Shown here: piece by piece, positions 9,345 through 19,856 of the stretch
Layout: each line of letters begins with the position of its first letter
Position numbering within the stretch: the stretch's first letter is position 1
From: Blastobasis lacticolella
Lineage: Eukaryota; Arthropoda; Insecta; Lepidoptera; Blastobasidae
Assembly: GCA_905147135.1 (NCBI GenBank)
Contig: LR990067.1
Coordinates: forward strand, 2,790,001-2,854,000
Length of the DNA stretch: 64,000 nucleotides
Direction of reading: 5' to 3'
Position numbers and translations under genes: made by a program
Notes under the pieces: generated by a model
Databases searched by the model: none
The model's input: only the letters and a program-made list of their open reading frames with translations
What the model was told of the DNA's origin: nothing

Positions 9345-10180
9345 GGGTCAGTTAAATAATGCATTGCGGTTACTTAGAGCAGCAGTCAACACTTTTTCAG
9401 ATGTAAGGGCCATGTGTTCGCTCATCACTGGGGCGAGCCCGTTCGGGTAAAGCAAGAGGCGCCTCGGAACGGACCAGGCATGGTCTGATGTCCCAAGACG
9501 GGCATCGACGGACACCCGATAACTGTCTGGGTTGGTGGTGAGCAGAAGGTCTAATGAAGAGGGATCACGGCCCACCACATCCGGTAAGTAGGTGGGTTTT
9601 GACACCAGTTTCGTGAGACCATGGGCCAGAGAAAATTCATGGACGGACCTCCCGGCCGGGTTATTAGGACGGCTTGACCCTAGCCACTCAGTGTGGTGAC
9701 CGTTAAAGTCTCCTAGGACTACCAACTCGGCTGAAGGATACCGCTCAAGGCTTTGTCGGTAGCGCATTGTATGTACTCGAAATACCGATTTGTCTCACCT
9801 ACGCCGTGACGGTTGTTGTATAGGCATGCCTAGACACGGGATAGACTCCCCTGTTCTACGCATACCCATACCACAGATTCGTCATCTCGTTCTATGGCAT
9901 TAAAACGTCGACAGCAGATATCACCTCTGACGAATAGGCACACACCATCGCGAGGTAAAAACCTGTGTTCCAACTTGTATCCAGGATAGTGGAGATACGA
10001 AGTGTCAGCCGGAGGTGATATCTGTGTTTCCGTCAGGAAAAGTAACGCGGGCTTCGCCGTCTCTAGGTGGTGATGTACGGCGTTCAGATTAGAGTGTAGA
10101 CCCCTTATATTACAAAAGTCCACTCGAGTCTCAAGCTGAGAGAACCTTACTTTTATTTTTCCTTTCCATTTGTGGTAATA
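9345..10180 (-). mobile_element. CR1/jockey-type non-LTR: endonuclease domain fragment
   Basis: The minus strand encodes an AP-type endonuclease. It begins DFCNIRGLHSNLNAVHHHL at ~10,120 and continues with PALLFLTETQI (catalytic Glu), GVCLFVRGD, then in a second frame SAELVVLGDFNGHHTEWLGS (GDFN motif) and DSYRVSVDARLGTSDHAWS (SDH motif) to ~9,348. A frameshift lies between about 9,770 and 9,830. The RT half is absent. Copies of the same domain lie at 47,573-48,255, 59,141-59,823 and, on the + strand, 30,565-30,792. The clade is not assigned with certainty. Confidence 0.85.
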
Positions 10181-10790
10181 TTAAAGGTGGGGATGTAAAG
10201 AAGTGCTACAACATCGGTATCCAGTAGGGCAAGGACGTTTTGCTTCTGAACGCTGCAGGGGGATGTGTTATGTGAATAGCTGGCACGGGGGACGGAAGGG
10301 CCCCCGATCCCCCCTGAATATACCTGCCAGGTCCACTCCGGTCTCCTACCCCGGAACGACAGACATATTTAGGATTTTTCGCACAGTTGGCGGGACAGCC
10401 TCCCGGGCCGGAGATTAAAAGTGATGCCCGGGTTCGGGTCCCCTACTAACTGGCGGGCGGCCAGCGACGAGCCGTTTCATCGGGCCCCCGCGCCAACCTG
10501 TCACGCCCAACCCTCTAACATGTCCAACACAAAACTGGGACCTACAGGATACCAATATTATAGCATTCGGACAAGGGGGGAATGGTTCACGGAGTACTCT
10601 GACGGAACACAGCTCAGAGGCTGCTTAGCGCCATGCAGACTCATCTCCGTGGGTGGTCGCTAGCCATGCAGGCCGAGGCCCTACCACCAAACAATTTCAG
10701 CTGCAATCTTCGCATCACCCGGGGGTCACTGTAGGGTCTCTAGGGTACGGACGTGGTGCAGCAAGACCCCCATTCAATAAAAAACAATAA
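10181..10790 (-). mobile_element. GC-rich 5' region of the adjacent non-LTR element
   Basis: A sharply GC-rich block lies directly upstream (minus sense) of the endonuclease fragment, between AT-rich neighbours. Its contiguity suggests the 5' UTR or ORF1 region of the same element. I recognise no conserved domain, and short ORFs on either strand look incidental. Confidence 0.5.
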
Positions 10791-11120
10791 AAAATATTCA
10801 AACAATTTCTTTTTACAAAGAAAATAAGTTGTTTTATTAAAACAAAGTAATTTGTCCTGTAGTGTGTGATATACTCTGTCATATAGTTTTATTACAATCT
10901 TGTGTACAATAAATGTAATGTGTGTAAATAAATAAATTAAATAGTATTTTTACGTAATTTGTTTACAACAAAACTACGACACACAGAACTTTAGTTGCAT
11001 AATATATTAGCGTAATATCCATATAAAATAAATTTAAATATGAAATTACCGTATCGTACGGTGAAAATGACGTAAAAGGTAATTGCATACACTAAGGCAG
11101 CACAAAGTTAAATAAACTCA
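10791..11120. other. AT-rich spacer
   Basis: Very AT-rich DNA with no gene or recognisable element. It separates the CR1-like piece from the BEL/Pao piece. Confidence 0.5.
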
Positions 11121-11124
11121 GGCA

Positions 11125-12140
11125 GCACTATTGGAGTTGCTTATTCTGCCGCTACAGGCGTGCAGCACCTAAGCCGCAGCGTATGAGAGACTTACCTGCG
11201 TCTAGATTGCAGCACAATCGACGACCTGTCTTCGCAACAGGTCTAGACTTCTTTGGACCAATGGAGATTACGGTGGGTCGGCGTAGGCAAAAGATATTTA
11301 CCTGTCTCACAGTGCGTGCGATCCGCATAGAAGTGACTGAAGATCTGACGACCGATGCTACTATCATGGCTCTTTGTAGATTTATAACCCGTCGTGGCAC
11401 ATCTAGCCTAATCTTTTCTGATAATGGCACTAATCTACGTGAAGCAGATGCAGAACTGAAGCGTAGGCTAGCTGAGTTGAACCAGGATCGCCTGCGTGAG
11501 GATGGCGCAATACGCGGTCTGGAGTGGAAATTTATCCCACCTGGAGCTCCGGAAATGAGAGGAGCTTGGGAGCGTATGATCTGGACTATTAAAACCGCCT
11601 TGAAGGTAACATTAAAAGAGCGAGCGCCTCATTCGCAAACTCTAGTGACTCTTCTCGCTGAGGTAGAAGGTTTAGTGAACTCCCGTCCAATCACCCACGT
11701 CTCTAATGTCCCTAGTTACCCAGAGGCACTAACACCTAATCATATTCTAATAGGGAATTCTTCTACCGGACCTGTCTTCGGTAAGTTCGAGAATTTAATT
11801 CTTGATTTGAGAAAACAGTGACGCATAGCCCAGCGACTGACAGATTTATTCTGGATTCGGTGGGTCAAACAGTATCTTTCTACCCTGCTCCCCAGACAAA
11901 TATGGTTTGCCGAGGAGAGAGCTATGTGTGTAGGTGAACATAATGGTAGAACTCAATATAGAACGTGGTGCATGGCGTCATGGCGTGGTGAGCGCGATGC
12001 ACCCCGGAGCCGTCGGACGCGTGCGCGTGGTGGACGTTAGGACTCGCACCGGGACTTTGCGCCGGCCTGTGACCCGCGTCGCCCTGCTCGCTCCAGCAAA
12101 TAATAGTGCTGATCTCAGCACTGTGGGGGGAGAATTGTAG
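11125..12140 (+). pseudogene. BEL/Pao LTR retrotransposon integrase region
   Basis: This is the 3' part of a BEL/Pao pol gene. A Cys-containing H2C2-like remnant (CRYRRAAPKPQRMRDLP) is followed by the integrase core: GLDFFGPM (first Asp), IFSDNGTNLREAD (second Asp) and FIPPGAPEMRGAWERMI (Glu), then LVNSRPITH and LTPNHILIG. A stop codon at 11,819-11,821 interrupts the frame, which continues IAQRLTDLFWIRWVKQYL. After a frameshift near 11,930 comes the C-terminal domain found in BEL elements (RGAWRHGVVSAMHPG, then VRVVDVRTRTGTLRRPVTRV). Gag, protease, RT and LTRs are not seen nearby. It is a dead fragment on the + strand; the two pol tails at 43,008 and 53,932 are from the same superfamily but a different family. 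Confidence 0.88.
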
Positions 12141-12995
12141 ACGATAGAATGCACACACTTACTTACTGTTTACATTAGTATTATTTAGGCTAAACTTTAC
12201 GAAACTAGCTTGTACCTATGTTTTGTGTACTTATTTCATTTAGCATGCATTTTCATTAATACTAACCTGTTACAAACAAACATTTTGTTCCCTGATAATG
12301 TGTATCACTGTTCAAAAACTCTACTGGTAGCGCCCTCTAAAATTGAATGTGAAACTTATTTTTAAATGTGAAATGTGGGTGCGCTTAAAATTGATGTGAA
12401 GATTTTTGACTGTGAGATTGTGCTGATGTCTATTACACGAATCTATATCAATTTCTGGCTTTAATTAATTATCCCGACGTGTTAGAGTCTGTAAATGTTC
12501 TACAAAATCATTTAAAGCAAATCAATCATGCAAACAAGTTCATTTGTTAACACATTTTAAAACATTACGTTCGTTTGTTCAGTCTCTTGGTAGGTACATG
12601 TTAGAGGGTATTTAACAAAAAGAAGAGCATCGATTGAGAGTTGATTTGATTTCAACTAATTGCGCTTACCTAATTTTATTGTAGAATAATTTTTTTGTAG
12701 ACCAATTTGTCTCGAGTTGTAATCTACAATGGAATTGCAATTTGTAAAGATTACTAAAAACCAGATTGGATCATTAAGTTGCCTGAATGTGCAGGTTTCA
12801 TCACGAAGTTTTCCCTCACCGTAAGAGCATCGGTTAGAATTCAACTAATGTACTTAACTCAGAAAAGAGTCATTGATACAGTACAAGAGTATTAATGAGA
12901 CACAACTTAAAGAAAAATTTCCTTTGCAGCTACAGCAACATACTAGGGTATTTGGTGCATCTTTAGCCAAAACGAGTTTGCTAAAAGGAGGGATT
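12141..12995. other. AT-rich 3' flank with two paralogous blocks
   Basis: No gene is seen. About 12,755-12,835 (GCCTGAATGTGCAG, TTTTCCCTCACCG) matches ~15,935-16,010. About 12,900-12,995 matches the flank at 4,925-5,020. Both suggest that these F-box flanks were duplicated along with the genes. Confidence 0.5.
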
Positions 12996-13337
12996 AGCGA
13001 TCCCTTAGGCTTAAAGAACTCGTCTTTGACCCCAGGGTATATTTAATAGGTATATGGAATAAAATAAAATTCATGAATGCTAAAAAAAACCTTATAAACA
13101 CATATTTTTTTATTACATTTAAAAATATTGCTTTTAAAATGAATATATTACCAACAAATTACGGCACTAGCGATTCCTTAGGCTTAAAGAACTCGTCTTT
13201 GACCCGAGGGTATATTTAATGGGTATATGGAATAAAATAATATTTATGAATACTATAAAAACCTTATAAACATATATATTTTTTTATTACATTTAAAAAT
13301 ATTGCTTATAAAATGAATATATTACCAACAAATATTG
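12996..13337. repeat. Tandem duplication, ~173-bp period, two copies
   Basis: The segment starting AGCGATCCCTTAGGCTTAAA is repeated starting at 13,169, each copy running to ACCAACAAAT. The copies differ by several substitutions and small indels, so the duplication is not recent. Noncoding. Confidence 0.8.
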
Positions 13338-14025
13338 ACCAAAATTTCCATTATAACGACATGTTTCGCAACAAAGAACTTATTCAAAGATTTTTACAAA
13401 TGTTTGTAATGCCGCGGAGTATAGTTTTCTTAAAAATAAAATTAACTTATCGAACAATAAGATTAAGGTTGTGTGAATTTATGTAAAGGACTCGGTCAAA
13501 CAGCTGAACATGAAGTTAATTACAAATTAAAATTGGATAGTAATACCATAACATCTGACCTAGACGTGGCAAATACATTCCGAGTTCTTTGCTAACATTG
13601 CAGTGAAGACTACGCAAAATCTCCAATCTTCTTCTGCAACAGTTTTAGAAATATTACAGGAGAATCACAGTCCATGCTTTGAAAGTTTTAAATTTCGTGT
13701 TATATGTGAAGCAAATATAATTAAGAGTTTTAAATCGTTGAATATAAAAAGACGGAAGATATTTATAGCATTTTGGTCAAGGTCGTCAAAACGATTGTTG
13801 AATATATGTATATATGCGCCAAAATGCGGAGTATTTTTTGACCTCTATATTAGCCTTTGGCCTTAGCTTTGCACGGGAATTTTCAAATTTTAAAGAAGAA
13901 ATTTTAGAAGAAATTCTCTGAATTATAGTGTAAACTACACCAAAATCCGCTGAAAGGGAAATAGCATGTAAACAGACAGACGCGATTTTATATAACAATG
14001 AAAGGATTGGTTTTCTATCGATTTT
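13338..14025. other. Noncoding 3' flank of F-box gene
   Basis: AT-rich DNA with short chance ORFs on both strands and no recognisable domain. It presumably includes the 3' UTR of the minus-strand gene ending at 14,026; no polyadenylation signal can be assigned with confidence. Confidence 0.4.
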
Positions 14026-15297
14026 CTACATTTCTTTCATTACAGAATCTCTGACTGGAATCTCTGAAGCACAATTATTATGAATGAGATCAATTACATA
14101 CAGTCTATTACTACGGATTGCTACTATTATGTGTCCACGGAGAGATTCTATCACATGGAACATATTTAATGGAATGCTTTCTTCTGAATTGTCGATGTCT
14201 ATAGTGAAATTTGAATGTGGAAGAATACTATTAATGTTGAGGCAGACGTTGATTTTATTTCCTGAGTTGCCTGCTAAAAAATGAGGTCCATACAAGATTG
14301 GCGTCCGTATAAGATCATTATATAAACGACGATCGTTTGTTGTGGACTTGATCTTCCATATCGCAAAGGGATTACACGACCTAAACCTATATCTCCTAAG
14401 ATCTTCCATAATTTTGCACACTTCCATATGAGATGGGTATGCACGATGAACGTTTATAGAACGAATTATGGTCATTTGCTTATTTTCAGTTGTTATTACG
14501 ACCATCTGTGACGAAATTCTCATTTTTCCCAGCACATGCATTGTCTCACCGATATATCCAACGGAATATATACTGTCAAGATCACTGTCACCCAGTTCGC
14601 TATGTTCGTAGCTCACTTCTTTCCCTCTAATTGTAATTTTGATCTTGCAAAACTTTATCTTGCTGGTGTTTTTGTCTAATTTGTTATAAAAAAATTCACC
14701 ACCCTCGAGAAGCCACGATTGCGAATGACCAAGCGGACAATGTCGTTCAAAGTCGATCGACATATCTTCGTTCGCTTTGGGAATGATTCGCACTTTTTTC
14801 TTCGACCGTTCATATATTTCTAATACTATGATATCATCGCTTTCAATGTAATTCCTAAAATTGAATCCGTAGCATTTCCTTTCTATCTCGCGGCCCGATT
14901 TTGCGTCGAAATAAACAATAGTATCTGTGTAATAAGCAAAACTTGATAGAAAGGGAAAGGATATTATACCATCTTTTAGAAAATTTAACGAGAATACACG
15001 TAAATTGTAGTACGGGCACGGGGTAACTCGCACTTCTGCTTCTGATACTCTTTCCCAGAGCGAAAACGAGCGGTACAGATCTCTCCAAGACAGACCCGAC
15101 TTTCGATGGCTATCTTCGTATATAACTGGGTATTTTTGACAACACAGTATCCTCCAGAATTCGTCCCCGAGGTCGTCCACAACATTCTGACAGCGGAGGG
15201 AAACTTTGCTGAAGTTTATGATGTCTTTCCCGTTAAGATATTTCAACAACTGCCGGAGCATTTCATCTGGCAAGTGCTGTATCGTAGCAGAGCCCAT
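14026..15297 (-). CDS. F-box protein, intact, 423 aa
   Basis: A second complete family member. The F-box occupies residues ~1-50 (MGSATIQHLPDEMLRQLLKY, then FSKVSLRCQNVVDDL), where the usual Trp of the SLHWQ motif is replaced by Cys; this residue packs in the F-box core of other members and may alter Skp1 binding. The linker GLSWRDLYRSFSLWERVSEA and the beta-rich half follow (TIVYFDAKSGREIERK, KVRIIPKANEDMSIDFE, GKEVSYEHSELGDSDLDSIY, VIESLRGHIIVAI, RLYVIDLIHN), with a longer tail (SEIPVRDSVMKEM). The ATG at 15,297 is the conserved family start; the frame stays open a further 27 codons upstream but without an ATG. Intronless. Likely role: substrate receptor of an SCF E3 ligase, with unknown target. 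Confidence 0.9.
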   Translation of the reverse strand: MGSATIQHLPDEMLRQLLKYLNGKDIINFSKVSLRCQNVVDDLGDEFWRILCCQKYPVIYEDSHRKSGLSWRDLYRSFSLWERVSEAEVRVTPCPYYNLRVFSLNFLKDGIISFPFLSSFAYYTDTIVYFDAKSGREIERKCYGFNFRNYIESDDIIVLEIYERSKKKVRIIPKANEDMSIDFERHCPLGHSQSWLLEGGEFFYNKLDKNTSKIKFCKIKITIRGKEVSYEHSELGDSDLDSIYSVGYIGETMHVLGKMRISSQMVVITTENKQMTIIRSINVHRAYPSHMEVCKIMEDLRRYRFRSCNPFAIWKIKSTTNDRRLYNDLIRTPILYGPHFLAGNSGNKINVCLNINSILPHSNFTIDIDNSEESIPLNMFHVIESLRGHIIVAIRSNRLYVIDLIHNNCASEIPVRDSVMKEM

Positions 15298-15502
15298 GAT
15301 GACGATACAGAATGGCGTCGTTGTCAATATATAGACGATGATAATAATATTCCAAAAATCACTGCGAACTGAGAACACAAAGGAAGGAGAAATCTATTCA
15401 TATCATTAGGCACTATGAACAGTATTGAGCTATGTGTTATTTGATTCATTTTGGCATTTAGATTTAACGAGTATTGTTTTATATAGAACACGTTATCAAA
15501 CA

Positions 15503-15530
15503 GTTATCGTTATAAATTTTTGGGAACCCG
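15503..15530 (-). promoter_or_regulatory. Candidate upstream motif TATCGTTAT
   Basis: TATCGTTATAAATTTTTGGG, about 208-230 bp upstream of the ATG at 15,297, closely matches the block upstream of the F-box fragment at 39,172 and, in gene sense, of the gene at 35,860. A shared promoter element is inferred. Confidence 0.4.
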
Positions 15531-16242
15531 CACTTCGTCGGAAAATTATAAATTAAACTCTTGTGCTGGGATTACTTTGTTTTTAGATTAAATTAAGCTG
15601 CAAAAAGCAATATTCTAAGCTAAGGAATGCAAAACTGATAACGTTTACGTTCATGAATTTCTTGTACTTATAACACTTCCTGCTGCATATTTGCACTGAT
15701 TCTACTGGTCTCTTGCATTCTCAGCATTAGGTGTTTTTGGTAAGCGTAAGTAAAACCAAATTACTAATTATTTTTAAATACACTGGTCCACACTCGGCGG
15801 AGCAACAATCATGCAACATGGCTGGATGAAAGGTGAGTTCACACGTAAATAAAAAAAAATTATCTTGGTGTTAATGTTTTGGTTGCCATCTGACCTCCGT
15901 GACCCTGCTAACGACTGACCAGATTGGATCATGGTTACATATTCAGTGGCCTGAATGTGCAGTTTTCATGACGTTGTTTTCCCTCACCGAAAGTGCATCT
16001 GTACTGTGTACTGTAGTGTACTGAATCTTTCGATTTTCGAAAATGTCCATTAGGTTAATAAATTCATCAAAGTTGGGATTTTTGGAAAAAAGGTCCCCAC
16101 CCCCACCAGATGTTATTTCTAAATTAAACCAAAGTCGTGTATAATGTAATATTATTTCCTAATAAATAGCATTTATTTACTTGAACAACTACTTAACTAT
16201 TAAGTTATTAAAAATTTGTATTTATATTATTATTATTTAAAC
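15531..16242. other. AT-rich 5' flank
   Basis: No gene is seen. About 15,920-16,010 matches 12,745-12,835. The remainder is AT-rich DNA without a recognised element. Confidence 0.4.
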
Positions 16243-16445
16243 ACTAGCGACCCGTCCCGGCTTCGCACGGGTGCTTTAACAAATTATGCATTTAAACCTT
16301 CCTCATGAATCTGTCTAATGACACAAAACACAAAAAAATCCATTCAGTAGTTTAGAGTTAGTTTATCACGAACAGACTGACAGATTGAAAGACAGACGCA
16401 GCGTGGGACTTTGATTTATTTTATGCTGATAATGTATATACTGAT
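16243..16445. repeat. Interspersed repeat with CCCGGCTTCGCACGGGT core
   Basis: It starts CACTAGCGACCCGTCCCGGC and includes TTCGCACGGGT, then AACAGACTGACAGA near the other end. From general knowledge this terminal sequence is extremely common in lepidopteran genomes as part of non-autonomous repeats. No coding capacity. Confidence 0.55.
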
Positions 16446-16861
16446 AATTGGGATAATTAGCAGTAACTGAGCTATACATATAAGAACACTGTAAAAGCGA
16501 ACACTGAAGTAAAAACAGAATTTTCCAAATCTGTTTATAAATGAAAAATATATGGCCTTAGTAATCCATAATACCTAAATATTGTTTTGTCAACTATTTA
16601 CATGTCATATTCATCATTCATCATAGTCAAAATTGACTGCAAAGAACACAATATTGAAAATTATTTATTAGTGTGATTATGGTGGTGGAGAAAATATAAC
16701 TTTTATTCTAAAAATCCAAACTCCAACATATTTATTTGGCAAATGGGGATTTTTGGCAAAAGCTAACAATCTCCACTAGTGGGGATTTGACGGTGGGGAT
16801 TTCTGGAATAAACCAATTTTTCATACAATATCTTAGATTGTTTTTGCAATCGCAAACAAAA

Positions 16862-17140
16862 ATCTTGATACATCATCATCATCATCACAGCCCGTAACAA
16901 TCCACTGCAGGACTTAGGGCCTCTCCCACGAAAGGGGAGGTTATTGCCATAATCTCCACGCTTGGCAGGCGGATTAGAGATCGCAGTGTTTAAATATAAC
17001 AATGGAAAATGCTGCTGCCCATTTTCCAGACTATGGAGACTCTTTATCTTTTGCCTCGAAAACATAAGTCGCCTTGTACGACACCCATTAGCGTAAGGGG
17101 TTGGTGCTATTCTACTCTGCCGGTCACCACACGGCTTGAT
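16862..17140. repeat. Interspersed repeat, also at 40,134-40,440
   Basis: It begins with a CATCATCATCATCATCA microsatellite, then AGCCCGTAACA, CACTGCAGGA, GGGCCTCTCCCACGAAAGG and GTCGCCTTGTACGACACCCA. The copy at 40,134-40,440 is colinear. The ATGATG-type end suggests a link to an RTE partner element. Confidence 0.65.
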
Positions 17141-17159
17141 ATATATTTGGACGAAATGT

Positions 17160-17460
17160 TTTATATTTGATAAATAGTTCGGAACCCTCTAGCGTAGGTT
17201 CTAGTTGTATTTGTCCAGGTATTATATCAGTTTATAATTTCTTAAAATGCGATATTGTGGTCGATGATTCACCACCATCAGCAGCTCGAATCGGCAGACA
17301 CTACAGGGGAAGTTACGGCCATTTATGAAATCTTTTCTTATCTTGCCGATAATGCCCCGGTTACGGTTTCGTATACGAAGGCCCGGGGTCCGCCTTGACT
17401 ATGATCCAGGATTTGGCAGATCATTGTGACTGCCATCTGACTTCCGTGAACATGCTACCA
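17160..17460. repeat. Interspersed repeat pieces (GTTCGGAACCCT family)
   Basis: GTTCGGAACCCTCTAGCG... to ~17,280 is related to 30,418-30,560, 39,945-40,095 and, inverted, to 31,800-31,895, 33,425-33,520 and 41,105-41,200. About 17,370-17,460 (AAGGCCCGGGGTCCGCCTTG) is the inverse of ~31,610-31,715 and ~40,915-41,000. These are probably parts of one lepidopteran repeat family. Confidence 0.6.
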
Positions 17461-17790
17461 GAGGAACTGAGCTTTAATTATTATTTTAATCTTGCAAAGT
17501 TTTACGTCGTTCTCGCTTGTTCCTGGATAGTTGAAAAATGTTTCATCGCCCACAAGGCACCACAAGAAGTGTGGATATCTTCCCGAAGAATAACATTCAA
17601 AATCGATCGATTTTTCCTCATTGGCTTTAGATATTAGTCGCACCTTTCTAGTCAACCCTAGCCATTTGGCTATATCCAAGGCTACAGCGTCATCGCTTAC
17701 AATATATTTAAAAAAAAAAAAATTTGAAACATTTCCTTTTTATCTCCCGTTGTGATTTTACGCAATAATAAACAACAGTGTCGGTCCCGT
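17461..17790 (-). pseudogene. Internal fragment of an F-box family gene
   Basis: The minus strand encodes KVRLISKANEEKSIDFECYS and then LVGDETFF and VKLCKIKIIIK, the central part of the family's C-terminal half. Homology continues, frame-broken by a poly(A/T) run at ~17,708-17,722, through the equivalent of the VVYFD region at ~17,775. No F-box and no C terminus remain. It is more diverged than the other copies. Confidence 0.8.
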
Positions 17791-17799
17791 CTATGTCAA

Positions 17800-18280
17800 G
17801 TAAGCTCAAGTCAAGCAAAGCTTGTGTTATGGGTGTTAGGTAAATGATAAACGAACACAACAAATCAAATCAAATCAATCAAATCAAAATTTCTTTATTG
17901 ATTAGGACATTAAATATCTCTTTCAATCGTCAAAAAGGAAGGGGGTAGGAAAGTAGGAAGGAAACACACAGTGACACGCTGACCGCCCTATGGCCGTAGA
18001 TAACGTATCCCTCGCCAACCACAACCGAACCGGGCTCGACAATGCCAGACAGAGCCATATTATATACTCGTAGGTATGTCTAGTATAATTAAGAAAAACC
18101 ACCTAAAACTACAGCAAGAGTAAGCCAGTCCACCAAGGCAGCACCCGTTCACGAGTATAACGCAGGCCCCAGCCATCGCCCAATTCAACCATATTTGAGG
18201 GAAAAGAGCGACCCGGCCCCCACGCCACTGCCAGACAGACTTTTAAGTGAGCGTGCATCACACATGCTGCATGTGATAGG
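17800..18280. repeat. SINE remnant and CAAAT microsatellite tail
   Basis: AAGCAAAGCTTGTGTTATGGGTGTTAG at 17,814 matches the body of the SINE family at 39,730 and 52,470. Then a (CAAAT)n stretch at 17,866-17,888 is followed by ATTTCTTTATTGATTAGGAC, the look of a retroposon 3' end. Beyond that, to 18,280, I see no gene. Confidence 0.5.
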
Positions 18281-18284
18281 TAGT

Positions 18285-18510
18285 TGCTCCCACCCTACTC
18301 TATCCTATCCCTACCCTATCGCTACCTTACCCCTTCCCTATCCTACCATTGCCTTAACCCTACCCTACCACTACCTTACCCCTACCCTACCACTATCTTA
18401 CCCCGACCCTACCACTATCTTACCCCTACCCCACCCTATACTACCTTACCGCTATCTTACTCCTACCCTACCCCTACTCTAACTACTACCCTACCCCTAC
18501 CCTAGCGCAG
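18285..18510. repeat. Degenerate CTACC/CTTACC simple repeat
   Basis: About 225 bp of CCCTACCCTACCACTACCTT-like units, strongly strand-biased for pyrimidines. Frames through it are open because stop codons are rare in the unit; they are not genes. Confidence 0.85.
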
Positions 18511-18619
18511 ACAGGAGACACCATGTATGGGAGAGGAAGGAAAATTAACGCCGCTTCCAAGGTGGTTCTCCGTGAGGGAAAGAAACGGCAAGAAACCCAC
18601 AGAGCCTACGTTAATTCTT

Positions 18620-18993
18620 TTTTTTTTAAACATGTCTTATGTACTAATACATTATTTGTCCTATATACTATCTTAAAAGTAAATACCTGTATAGAACAGC
18701 AGTTCAGTCCCATGGACTTTTGTCATTTACATATTCAGATATACTATAATAACTTTTTTGACATAATTTGTTTTTTATAGCGACTTTAAATTTATTCAAT
18801 GGTAAATTCTGAATATCTGTTGGAACCTTATTATATAAGCGTACACATTGACCCATAAATGATTTGTGGACTTTGGCTAGACGACAAGCACCAGCAACAA
18901 GCTTATCTTTATTTCTCATATTAATATTATGAACATCACTATTTTTCTTATATAAGTGTAAATTTTTATGAACATACATTAAATTCTCATATA
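18620..18993 (-). mobile_element. Jockey element: C-terminal RT and 3' end
   Basis: The minus strand encodes the C-terminal domain of a jockey-clade RT protein: YIYENLMYVHKNLHLYKK, RNKDKLVAGACRLAKVHKSF, CVRLYNKVPTDIQNLPLNKF, ending at the stop near 18,704. A short 3' UTR runs to a T10 run at ~18,619 (a poly(A) tail on the minus strand). Its upstream half is at 29,107-30,180; the two halves are separated by an insertion flanked by LTR-like repeats. Joined order and orientation fit one element. Confidence 0.88.
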
Positions 18994-18997
18994 TGTA

Positions 18998-19456
18998 TGT
19001 CGTCGCGTGAAGGAAAGGGTGTATCAGGATCATTGTCATCAGGGTGGTGAGATCAGTATTAGATCGTCCAGATAAATTAAAGATAAGGTTCACATTTACT
19101 CCACTGTATTTATTCCAATTCATTTTTGCACATCACTTATAATTTCACTTGAAATCAGAGCAGTATCACAATGTAGGCAGTTGAGGTGATTAACTTTCTT
19201 ATTTCAAAAGTGATTTTAAAATTACTTTATTTTCAAACGTAAATAACACTTTCTATAAACGAAATGTGGAGACAGTTTCAAGACGCGTCACTCCTCGGCG
19301 GCGATCGCGCCAAGAATGGCCGCCACTCCGCCCGAGTCGTGCCGTCGAGACTCTGTCAGCACGCCCCCACCAGAGGGCGCACTCCCACTTCCGTTTTCTT
19401 CGTCATGAGTCCGTACTATTGACCACATGAGTCCGTACTATTGACCGCATCCGTCA
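18998..19456. repeat. Left LTR-like direct repeat (459 bp)
   Basis: It starts TGTCGTCGCGTGAAGG and ends CCGCATCCGTCA, i.e. TG...CA. It is ~99% identical by eye to 28,649-29,106 (about four substitutions and a 1-bp indel). It is preceded by TGTA (18,994-18,997), and the right copy is followed by TGTA (29,107-29,110), a 4-bp target duplication. It contains an internal direct repeat of CATGAGTCCGTACTATTGAC. Confidence 0.8.
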
Positions 19457-19856
19457 CGGCCGTCCTGCTATACACACGTCCTCGTGTGTTATCTGAAACA
19501 TGAAAACCATAGCACAGTACCATATTCGCTCGGTCACTTCTGACCACAACACATCACCCAAGTAAGTCTTATGAATCATGTGATTGGATCTATCACGAAT
19601 GCTTCAACCCACCAATACTTAAGTAACTGCTATTTGTGTACACATAAAACATACGTACATTATCATTTATCATACTAAACTTCCGTAGATTGAGAGAGAC
19701 TTGAGAGAACAACATCATCTCGTACACAAATTATTCTTTCTAAGTTGCCGACATAAATTCAGAGATACATCAGAGTCTCGCGCGCGGCGCCGATCGATCG
19801 TGACGCGTCCTTATCTACCTAAACTGCGCGCGCGCGGAGTAGCCGTTTCGTAAACA

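Noticed and set aside
11934..12140. A separate small gene downstream of the integrase
   Set aside because: It is the C-terminal domain of the BEL/Pao pol protein after a frameshift.
18195..18505. Proline/tyrosine/leucine-rich ORFs
   Set aside because: They read through a CTACC-type simple repeat and appear in more than one frame.
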